Assembly: GCF_900258435.1 (NCBI RefSeq) | Contig: NZ_LT992558.1 | Span: 1,141,746 to 1,191,145 of the forward strand | Length of the DNA stretch: 49,400 bases | Direction of reading: 5' to 3' | Origin: Carnobacterium divergens | GTDB taxonomy: Bacteria > Bacillota > Bacilli > Lactobacillales > Carnobacteriaceae | Program-made: the position numbers and the translations under genes | The notes under the pieces: generated by a model | The model's input: only the letters and a program-made list of their open reading frames with translations | Database searches by the model: none | What the model was told of the DNA's origin: nothing | Part shown: positions 42,870 to 49,400 of the stretch, in pieces | Layout: every line of letters begins with the position of its first letter | Position numbering within the stretch: position 1 is the stretch's first letter

Positions 42870-42889
42870 CTGTTTTTTCAAGTCATAAT
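42861..42889 (+). promoter_or_regulatory. Promoter of malE-malF-malG
   Basis: TTGCAA (42861-42866), 17 bases, CATAAT (42884-42889); about 48 bases before the malE start. Confidence 0.65.
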
Positions 42890-42937
42890 AAGTTTTGTAA
42901 TAAGGAGCTCGCTAAACTTTTAAGGAGGAATTTAAAG

Positions 42938-44203
42938 ATGAATAAAAAAAGTTTTAAGAAGATGGCATTAGGATTACTTTCAGCATCAGTTATTTTAACA
43001 TTAGCTGCATGTGGGAATGGCAGTTCAAGTAAAAAGGATGCGACAGCAGATGACAAAACCTTGACAGTATCCGTTGCTAAAGGATACGTTGATTATGTAA
43101 AAGATATCAAAGGGGATTTTGAAAAAGAAAACGATATTAAAATTAAAGTAGTAGAAAAAGATATGTTCGATCAATTGGAAGCCCTTTCTTTAGATGGCCC
43201 AGCAGGGAAAGCACCAGATGTTATGATGTCTGCTTATGATAGAATTGGTCCACTAGGGCAACAAGGTCATATTGCTGAGGTAAAATTAGGCAATGAAGAA
43301 CAATACGATAAAACAGATAAAGCGCAAGTAACAGTTGATGGCAAAATCTTTGGCGAACCAGCAGTAATTGAAACGCTTGTTTTCTACTATAATAAAGATT
43401 TAATTACAGAAGCACCAAAAACTTTTAAAGATGTTGAAGAATTAGCGAAAGATCCGCGTTTTGACTTTAAAGGAGAAGCAGGAAAAAACACAGCATTCTT
43501 AGCAAAATGGACAGATTTTTATTTCTCATACGGTCTATTAGCAGGATATGGCGGTTATGTCTTTGGAGATGAAGGAACAAATCCAAAAGATATTGGCTTA
43601 AACAATAAAGGCGCAGTTGAAGGAATCACTTATGCTACAAAATGGTTTAAAGATGTATGGCCAAAAGGGATGCAAGATGTGAAAAGTGCAGATAACTTTA
43701 TTGCAGAGCAATTCACGACAGGGAAAACAGCAGCAATTCTTGGTGGACCTTGGGCAGCTCAAAGCTACAAAGAAGCTAAAATTAACTACGGTGTAGCTAC
43801 AATTCCAACATTAGACAATGGCGAAAATTACAAACCATTTGCTGGTGGAAAAGGTTGGGTTATTAGCAACTACTCAAAACATAAAGAAGTTTCACAAAAA
43901 TGGTTAGATTACGTAACCAATAAAGACAACCAAACAAAATTCTATGAAGCAACAAATGAAGTACCCGCTAACCAAGCAGCTAGAGAAATTGCAAAAGGTA
44001 AAAATGATGAATTGACCAATGCCGTTATTGCGCAATATGCGAATGCTGAACCAATGCCAAATATTCCGGAAATGGGTGAAATTTGGACAGGTGCAGAAAA
44101 CTTAATGTTTGAAGCAGCAGCAGGAAATAAAACTCCACAAGAATCAGCTGATGCGTCAGTAAAAATCATTAAAGAAGCAATCGATCAAAAATATACAAAA
44201 TAA
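42938..44203 (+). CDS. malE: Maltodextrin ABC transporter substrate-binding lipoprotein
   Basis: A 421-residue extracellular lipoprotein. The signal peptide ends in the lipobox LAAC with Cys25 as the lipidation site, followed by a Ser/Lys/Asp linker. The body has the MalE/MdxE class pattern: PDVMMSAYDRIGPLGQQG, GGPWAAQSYKEAKINYGVA and PFAGGKGWVISNYSK (in parts). AAGGAGG precedes the ATG. It delivers maltodextrins to MalFG. A strong hairpin right after the gene probably raises its mRNA level over that of the permeases. Confidence 0.93.
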   Translation: MNKKSFKKMALGLLSASVILTLAACGNGSSSKKDATADDKTLTVSVAKGYVDYVKDIKGDFEKENDIKIKVVEKDMFDQLEALSLDGPAGKAPDVMMSAYDRIGPLGQQGHIAEVKLGNEEQYDKTDKAQVTVDGKIFGEPAVIETLVFYYNKDLITEAPKTFKDVEELAKDPRFDFKGEAGKNTAFLAKWTDFYFSYGLLAGYGGYVFGDEGTNPKDIGLNNKGAVEGITYATKWFKDVWPKGMQDVKSADNFIAEQFTTGKTAAILGGPWAAQSYKEAKINYGVATIPTLDNGENYKPFAGGKGWVISNYSKHKEVSQKWLDYVTNKDNQTKFYEATNEVPANQAAREIAKGKNDELTNAVIAQYANAEPMPNIPEMGEIWTGAENLMFEAAAGNKTPQESADASVKIIKEAIDQKYTK

Positions 44204-44211
44204 TGAATTGA

Positions 44212-44248
44212 TTTTCCCGACAGCAAATAAAAAAATCTGTCGGGGAAA
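44212..44248 (+). promoter_or_regulatory. Intercistronic hairpin between malE and malF
   Basis: A 12-bp stem (TTTTCCCGACAG with CTGTCGGGGAAA, one G-T pair), 13-base loop, no T-run afterwards. This fits an mRNA-stabilising or partial-attenuation element rather than a full terminator. Confidence 0.6.
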
Positions 44249-44271
44249 TTAAAAAGAGAGGCTTGACGAAC

Positions 44272-45576
44272 ATGAAACCAAAAGCAGTTCAACCAAACGA
44301 AGTAAAAAAAGCCATGCGCTTGTCTTTCATTCCAGGATTAGGACAATTTTACAATGGACAACCCTTTAAAGGGGTTATTTTTCTAGGATTAACCATTATT
44401 TTTATTAGTCAAATGGCTGTAAGTGGCGTTCAAGCACTAACAGGGTTAGTTACATTAGGGAGTGTTCCTATTGAGGATCATTCTTTATTTTTAATGATTG
44501 AAGGAACCTTGCAATTAATTATTACCGTTTTATTTTTAGTTTTTTATAGCATTAATCTGATGGACGCAAAACGAGTAGCCACCATGAAAAGCAATGGTGA
44601 AAAAATCAATCGCACAGCAAAAGAAATTATTGCCAATATGTTAGATCACGGTTTTCCCTATTTACTTACATTTCCAGCTTACTTTGCAATGATCTTTACG
44701 ATCATTTTCCCTGTATTAGTTACAATTTTTATGGCATTTACCAACTATGATTTTTATCATATTCCGCCTGCAAGTTTAATTGATTGGGTGGGTTTTAAAA
44801 ACTTTTTCAGTATTTTCTTTTTAAGCTCTTATCGAGCAACCTTTATGGCTGTTTTTAGTTGGACTGTAATTTGGACGCTATTATCTTCAACGTTAGCAAT
44901 TGTGCTAGGTGTTTTTACAGCCGTCATTGCAAATCAAAGCTTTATTAAAGGCAAACGGTTTTTTGGAGTTATCTTTTTACTACCTTGGGCAGTACCAGCA
45001 TTTATTACGATTATGAGTTTTTCAAATATGTTCAACGATAGTATCGGAGCGATTAATACTCAAGTTATTCCGTTACTCAATCATTTGCCTTTTATTGATA
45101 TTGGTGCGATTGCTTGGAAAACCGATCCATTTTGGACAAAGGTAGCGATTATCTTAATTCAAGGTTGGCTAGGTTTCCCTTATATTTACGTAATGACAAC
45201 AGGAATCTTACAATCCATTCCAGGAGAACTTTATGAAGCTGCAAAAATTGATGGAGCCAATGCAATTCAACGATTTAAACAAATTACAATGCCGATGATT
45301 TTATTTGTGGCAGCACCTATTTTTGTTACGCAGTATACAGGAAACTTCAATAACTTCTCAATGATCTATCTATTTAATGAAGGCGGACCAGGAAGCGTTG
45401 GTGGAGGTGCTGGTTCAACAGATATCCTGATTTCATGGATTTATAAATTAACAACAGGAAATTCACCGCAATATTCTGTCGCAGCAGCAGTAACACTTTT
45501 AATTTCAGCACTGATTATTACAGTCTCTTTAATCATCTTTAAGAAGACAAATGCCTTTAATATGGAGGACTTATAA
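44272..45576 (+). CDS. malF: Maltodextrin ABC transporter permease MalF
   Basis: A 434-residue membrane protein with about eight hydrophobic segments. ATG 44272 has GAGAGG 10 bases upstream; a TTG at 44263 abuts the site. The first two segments form an extra N-terminal unit (LSFIPGLGQFYNGQPFKG) common in Firmicute MalF. The EAA loop that docks the ATPase is ELYEAAKIDGANAIQRFKQI. It stops immediately before malG. Confidence 0.92.
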   Translation: MKPKAVQPNEVKKAMRLSFIPGLGQFYNGQPFKGVIFLGLTIIFISQMAVSGVQALTGLVTLGSVPIEDHSLFLMIEGTLQLIITVLFLVFYSINLMDAKRVATMKSNGEKINRTAKEIIANMLDHGFPYLLTFPAYFAMIFTIIFPVLVTIFMAFTNYDFYHIPPASLIDWVGFKNFFSIFFLSSYRATFMAVFSWTVIWTLLSSTLAIVLGVFTAVIANQSFIKGKRFFGVIFLLPWAVPAFITIMSFSNMFNDSIGAINTQVIPLLNHLPFIDIGAIAWKTDPFWTKVAIILIQGWLGFPYIYVMTTGILQSIPGELYEAAKIDGANAIQRFKQITMPMILFVAAPIFVTQYTGNFNNFSMIYLFNEGGPGSVGGGAGSTDILISWIYKLTTGNSPQYSVAAAVTLLISALIITVSLIIFKKTNAFNMEDL

Positions 45577-46428
45577 ATGAAAAATTATGCAAAATCACAA
45601 AAAACAAGTCGATTAATAGGCAAAATGTTAACGTATCTTTTTATGATTGTACTATCAATTATTATCATCTATCCCATTTTAATTACGGCTAGTTCTGCCT
45701 TTAAAGCAGGAAATGTCTCTGCCTTTTCACTTGATTTAAACAGCAAATGGACATTAGGAAATTTCGGACGACTATTTAATGAAACACTTTATGCAAGCTG
45801 GTATAAAAACACCCTGATTATTGCGATTTCAACAATGATCGTTCAAGTAACCGTGATTACGTTAGCTGGATATACCTACAGTCGCTATCGTTTTATTGGT
45901 CGTAAAAATAGTCTCTTGTTCTTTTTAATTATTCAAATGGTTCCAACGATGGCGGCTCTAACTGCCTTTTATGTAATGGCGTTGTTACTTGGTGCGCTAG
46001 ATCAATATTGGTTCTTAACGTTAATTTATATTGGTGGCGGAATTCCAATGAATACATGGCTTATGAAAGGTTATTTTGATACGGTTCCCATCGATTTAGA
46101 CGAATCTGCTAAATTAGACGGAGCAGGACATTTGCGTATTTTCTGGCAAATTATTTTACCTTTAGTAAAACCAATGATTGCGGTTCAAGCACTTTGGGCC
46201 TTTATGGGACCTTTTGGAGACTTTATGTTAGCCAAATTCTTATTACGTTCTCCAGAAAAACTAACGGTTGCAGTAGGTTTGCAGACCTTCATTAGTGACG
46301 CACAAAATCAAAAAGTTTCCCTTTTTGCAGCCGGAGCGATATTAATTGCGTTGCCAATCTCAGTGCTCTTCTTTATGTTACAAAAGAATTTTGTGTCTGG
46401 CCTAATGGCTGGTGGAACCAAAGGATAG
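45577..46428 (+). CDS. malG: Maltodextrin ABC transporter permease MalG
   Basis: A 283-residue permease with six hydrophobic segments. The EAA loop reads [20 protein letters not shown]. The start codon follows the malF stop with no gap, and GGAGG lies 9 bases upstream within malF, so the two are translationally coupled. With MalF it forms the membrane channel; the ATPase is not encoded nearby and is probably a shared MsmK-type protein. Confidence 0.92.
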   Translation: MKNYAKSQKTSRLIGKMLTYLFMIVLSIIIIYPILITASSAFKAGNVSAFSLDLNSKWTLGNFGRLFNETLYASWYKNTLIIAISTMIVQVTVITLAGYTYSRYRFIGRKNSLLFFLIIQMVPTMAALTAFYVMALLLGALDQYWFLTLIYIGGGIPMNTWLMKGYFDTVPIDLDESAKLDGAGHLRIFWQIILPLVKPMIAVQALWAFMGPFGDFMLAKFLLRSPEKLTVAVGLQTFISDAQNQKVSLFAAGAILIALPISVLFFMLQKNFVSGLMAGGTKG

Positions 46429-46457
46429 GATATTAATGTAGAAATGACGTGATTTAA

Positions 46458-47267
46458 TTGAAACAAACGAGCTTTCCCCTAAATTATTTTCAAAGTATGG
46501 TGACACCAAAGGCGGCCTTTTATGGTCGAAATCAATTAAATTGGTTTCAAATTGTGATTGTCTTTCTGTTTTTAAATGGGCTATTAATGATTCCAGTAAG
46601 TTTATTCTTTGCAAATTCAAAGCAATTTCAATTAGAAGAGATGATGCCAAACGCCTTGCAACTGATTGACGACGAAACAATGAAGTCAATGGAAGGGGTG
46701 GGCTTTAAAAATGGAGAGATGCAATCTAGCTCCAAATTGTTGATTGAAAAAGAATCAGGAGTCGTAGGCGTGAATCAACCTGAAAAAGCCTTGAAAAAAG
46801 AAGCAAATGTGGTAGCATTTGAAAAAAATCAGTTTATTTTAAAAGATCAAAGTGGTTATGAGTTTAACGTAGCGTATACAAAAGATTTTGATAAAACCGC
46901 AAGTACAACAGCTAAACAATTAGTCGATGAGTTAAAACGAATGTGGTACCAGCAAAATCGTGCCTTTGTTTCATTTACCATGATGTTGATGACGGGATCT
47001 ATCTTAGTAGTAAGTAATATATTGCTAATTGGCGGAGCGGCTATTTTCGTCTGGCTTACAAAGCACAATGCCTATTCATCCATTGCAAGTTACCGAGAAT
47101 CTGTCAATTTCATTTTAAATGCAAGTGGTTGGGGAATGTTATTGGGGTTAGTGGTAGGCATTGTTCATTTTGATCTCACTATAATGCTCAGTTTAAGTTC
47201 GTTAGGAATGGTAATTATGTTGACCGCTGCATTTGTTGTAACTAAATTTAAAGACAAAAAAATGTAA
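46458..47267 (+). CDS. DUF1189 membrane protein (MalA-like) of the mal operon
   Basis: A 269-residue protein with one N-terminal membrane segment (about 30-50), an extracellular region (about 55-155) and three to four C-terminal segments (about 165-262). This is the DUF1189 layout, and DUF1189 genes sit in maltodextrin operons of streptococci (named MalA there). Function unknown; a chaperone or modulator of the transporter is possible. The start is uncertain: TTG 46458 directly follows an in-frame stop and has a poor ribosome site; ATG 46497 is an alternative, but the homology seems to need the longer form. Confidence 0.75.
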   Translation: MKQTSFPLNYFQSMVTPKAAFYGRNQLNWFQIVIVFLFLNGLLMIPVSLFFANSKQFQLEEMMPNALQLIDDETMKSMEGVGFKNGEMQSSSKLLIEKESGVVGVNQPEKALKKEANVVAFEKNQFILKDQSGYEFNVAYTKDFDKTASTTAKQLVDELKRMWYQQNRAFVSFTMMLMTGSILVVSNILLIGGAAIFVWLTKHNAYSSIASYRESVNFILNASGWGMLLGLVVGIVHFDLTIMLSLSSLGMVIMLTAAFVVTKFKDKKM

Positions 47268-47279
47268 AGGAGTGAGTAG

Positions 47280-48908
47280 ATGGAAAAAAAATGGTGGCAA
47301 GATTCCGTGATTTATCAAATCTATCCTCGAAGCTTTCAAGACAGTAATGATGATGGTATAGGGGATTTAAGAGGAATTATAAAACGACTGGATTATTTAG
47401 AAAAACTAGGAATCGATGCTATTTGGCTTAGTCCTGTATATCAATCGCCTAATGACGACAATGGATACGATATTAGCGATTACGAATCTATTCTTCCCGA
47501 ATTTGGGACGATGGAAGACATGGAAGAACTCATTGCTGAAGGAAAGAAACGAAACATTAAGTTCATTATGGATTTAGTTGTGAATCATACTTCAGATGAG
47601 CATCCATGGTTTATTGAAGCAAAAAAATCAAAAGAAAATCCATATCGTGATTATTACATTTGGCGTGACCCAGTGGATGGTAAAGAACCAAACGACTTGC
47701 AATCTATTTTTAGTGGGTCCGCTTGGGAGTTAGACGAAACAACAGGTCAGTACTATTTGCACCTGTTTAGTAAAAAACAACCCGATTTAAATTGGGAGAA
47801 TCCAGCCGTCCAACAAGAAGTATGGAAATTAATGAACTTTTGGCTAGAAAAAGGAATAGGCGGTTTTCGAATGGATGTCATTGATTTGGTTGGAAAAATA
47901 CCAGATCAAAAAATTACAGGGAACGGTCCAAGACTCCACGAGTATCTCAAAAAGATGAACCAAGAAACCTTTGGAAAATACGATGTCATGACAGTAGGTG
48001 AAACATGGGGGGCTACTCCAGAAATTGCCAAACTCTATTCCAATCCAGACCGTCAAGAATTATCAATGGTTTTCCAATTCGAACATATCGGGTTAGACGA
48101 GCAACCTGGTAAGAGCAAATGGGACTATCAACCCTTAGATTTTATCAAATTAAAGCGCGTATTATCTAAATGGCAAACAGAATTAGGCAATGAGGGCTGG
48201 AATAGTCTTTTTTGGAACAACCATGATTTACCTAGAATCATTTCAAGATGGGGAAATGATAGCCCAGAATATCGCGAGTTAAGCGGAAAGATGCTGGCAA
48301 CGCTCCTTCATTTAATGAAAGGAACGCCTTATATCTATCAAGGAGAAGAAATCGGCATGATTAATACCCCTGTTTCTTCTATAGAAGAGATTGACGATAT
48401 CGAAAGCATTAATATGTATCAAGAACGTATAAAGCAAGGTTATGAAAGTAAAGACATCTTAAAATCAATCAATCGCAAAGGGCGTGACAACGCTCGCAGA
48501 CCAATGCAATGGGATGATAGCTTAAATGGTGGCTTTACAAAAGGGAAACCATGGCTTAGTCTGAATGAATTGTATCCGGAACTTAACGTAGAAAAAGCTT
48601 TAGCAGATCCTAATTCAATTTTTTATTACTATCAACAATTAATTACATTAAGAAAAGAAAATCCACTCGTTGTGTGGGGGGACTATAGAGAACTATTGCC
48701 AGATGATCCACACCTATTTGTCTATCAGCGGAGCCTAGCAAATGAAAAATGGTTGGTGATGGCTAATTTTTATAATAAACCTGCTAGTTATCATGGCGAA
48801 ATTCAAGAAATAGATAAAGTCGTGCTATCGAATTATCCAAATCCTCCACAAAATCTAGTTGGAATGACGTTAAAACCTTATGAAGTAATTGTTTTTAAAC
48901 TCAAATAA
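47280..48908 (+). CDS. dexB: Glucan 1,6-alpha-glucosidase (DexB-like, GH13_31)
   Basis: A 542-residue cytoplasmic enzyme. Regions: DLVVNH (I), GIGGFRMDVIDLVGKIPD with the nucleophile Asp (II), MTVGETWGATPEIAKLY with the acid Glu (III) and FWNNHDLPRI (IV). The stretches around regions II and III and QLSMVFQFEHIGL-like ELSMVFQFEHIGLD match streptococcal DexB closely from memory. It removes alpha-1,6-linked glucose from imported isomalto-oligosaccharides. AAAGGAG precedes the ATG. Paralogous to the enzyme at 39318 but with different region II, suggesting divided bond preference. Confidence 0.9.
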   Translation: MEKKWWQDSVIYQIYPRSFQDSNDDGIGDLRGIIKRLDYLEKLGIDAIWLSPVYQSPNDDNGYDISDYESILPEFGTMEDMEELIAEGKKRNIKFIMDLVVNHTSDEHPWFIEAKKSKENPYRDYYIWRDPVDGKEPNDLQSIFSGSAWELDETTGQYYLHLFSKKQPDLNWENPAVQQEVWKLMNFWLEKGIGGFRMDVIDLVGKIPDQKITGNGPRLHEYLKKMNQETFGKYDVMTVGETWGATPEIAKLYSNPDRQELSMVFQFEHIGLDEQPGKSKWDYQPLDFIKLKRVLSKWQTELGNEGWNSLFWNNHDLPRIISRWGNDSPEYRELSGKMLATLLHLMKGTPYIYQGEEIGMINTPVSSIEEIDDIESINMYQERIKQGYESKDILKSINRKGRDNARRPMQWDDSLNGGFTKGKPWLSLNELYPELNVEKALADPNSIFYYYQQLITLRKENPLVVWGDYRELLPDDPHLFVYQRSLANEKWLVMANFYNKPASYHGEIQEIDKVVLSNYPNPPQNLVGMTLKPYEVIVFKLK

Positions 48909-48911
48909 CTG

Positions 48912-48944
48912 ATTACTGAAACAAGCGATGCTTGTTTCAGTAAT
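48912..48944 (+). terminator. Hairpin at the end of the mal operon
   Basis: A perfect 15-bp stem (48912-48926 with 48930-48944), 3-base loop GAT. No T-run follows, so termination may be weak or the hairpin may protect the mRNA 3' end. Confidence 0.65.
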
Positions 48945-49077
48945 TAAATAGACGAACAACTAAAACTTTTAAACCCTGAAAGACGGCTCTTTTTTGCATA
49001 GATATCCGATTTTTAAAATAGAGGAAAGTTGTAATGTTCGTTTTTAAATTTTTTTGAATAAAAATGATAAATTATTG

Positions 49078-49106
49078 TTGACCAATTGAAGATAACTTGG
49101 TATAGT
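49078..49106 (+). promoter_or_regulatory. rRNA operon promoter, distal
   Basis: TTGACC (49078-49083), 17 bases, TATAGT (49101-49106). Confidence 0.7.
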
Positions 49107-49169
49107 AGTTGATGTCGCTAAGACAGTAACGTTAACAAGAAAAACTTCTGCTTATCAAATGAAAAAGGT

Positions 49170-49198
49170 TTGACAAGCAAAAAGAAAAATGTTACCAT
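49170..49198 (+). promoter_or_regulatory. rRNA operon promoter, middle
   Basis: Consensus TTGACA (49170-49175), 17 bases, TACCAT (49193-49198). Confidence 0.7.
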
Positions 49199-49276
49199 AG
49201 TAAAAGTCTTGTGAAAAAGACAAGAAAAACGTTTTGAATAATTATTCATCAATTGAAAAAATATTCAAATTTATTG

Positions 49277-49305
49277 TTGACAACCTTCTAGCGAGATGTT
49301 ATTAT
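49277..49305 (+). promoter_or_regulatory. rRNA operon promoter, proximal
   Basis: Consensus TTGACA (49277-49282), 17 bases, TATTAT (49300-49305). Strongest of the three by match to consensus. Confidence 0.75.
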
Positions 49306-49309
49306 ATAG

Positions 49310-49400
49310 AAGTTGTCAAAACAACAACGAAACAACTTAGACCTTTGAAAACTGAACAAAGTAAGACGAACCAAATGTGTAGGGTCTCTTGACTAGGTCA
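49310..49400 (+). other. Leader of an rRNA operon (16S gene begins beyond the window)
   Basis: Contains a 7-bp hairpin (AAGTTGT at 49310-49316 with ACAACTT at 49332-49338) and the segment ACCTTTGAAAACTGAACAAA (49341-49360), a phrase that is characteristic of Firmicute rRNA operon leaders and spacers. The 16S start motif AGAGTTTGATC is not reached. Confidence 0.7.

Noticed and set aside
46402-46689. 95-residue reverse frame between malG and the DUF1189 gene
   Set aside because: Overlaps both genes on the opposite strand without expression signals.
1-49400. CRISPR arrays, insertion sequences or transposase genes
   Set aside because: No spaced repeats, terminal inverted repeats or transposase-like proteins were seen; the only tandem repeat has two copies without spacers.
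49341-49400. Start of the 16S rRNA gene
   Set aside because: The conserved 16S beginning is not present before the window ends; only leader sequence is visible.

Overview
The window reads as a chromosomal segment of a low-GC Gram-positive bacterium of the Lactobacillales. From memory of gene content and protein style (PepS, PerR next to HemL, Mga-like regulator, mal/DexB cluster) it most resembles Carnobacterium (maltaromaticum/divergens group); the genus is an inference, the order is fairly secure. Almost all genes have strong GGAGG-type ribosome binding sites and simple hairpin-plus-T terminators.

Region 1 (1-6116) is the late end of a prophage: a tail protein carrying a GH25 muramidase domain (cut by the window edge), baseplate/receptor-binding proteins, an XkdX-type mini-protein, a holin-associated membrane protein, a phi-LC3-type holin and an amidase endolysin that has its own signal peptide. 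A reverse-strand PemK/MazF-type protein sits between the lysis genes and tRNA-Arg(CCU), whose 3' end faces the prophage and is the likely attachment site. The integrase would lie beyond the left edge.

Region 2 (6177-11080) is housekeeping: aminopeptidase PepS, a TetR regulator, flavodoxin, methionine aminopeptidase and a YihY/BrkB membrane protein.

Region 3 (11195-26556) is a Wzx/Wzy-type exopolysaccharide/capsule operon behind an extended -10 promoter: CpsC-CpsD-CpsB phosphoregulatory module, an SMK-type sugar 4,6-dehydratase, DegT aminotransferase, ATP-grasp ligase, sugar epimerase, priming sugar transferase, two glycosyltransferases, Wzy, Wzx, and an LCP ligase that ends the operon. UDP-GlcNAc 2-epimerase follows as a separate unit.

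Region 4 (26628-38122) holds housekeeping and regulatory genes: deoxynucleoside kinase, RlmD, recX-mutY, a previously unflagged 36-codon peptide gene with its own promoter and terminator, an Mga-like regulator, an NtdP-type nucleotide phosphatase, an SGNH-like membrane-anchored protein that seems to lack its catalytic residues, an ArAE-family transporter, and a divergent hemL/perR pair in which all PerR metal ligands are at the canonical positions.

Region 5 (38135-48944) is a maltodextrin utilisation locus: LacI/MalR-type regulator, two transcription units (alpha-glucosidase + neopullulanase-like enzyme; MalE-MalF-MalG-DUF1189-DexB). Both unit promoters carry the same 14-bp cre-like operator at exactly the same distance from the -35 box. 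No ABC ATPase is encoded here.

Region 6 (48945-49400) is the promoter and leader region of a ribosomal RNA operon with three tandem sigma-A-type promoters; the 16S gene itself starts beyond the window.
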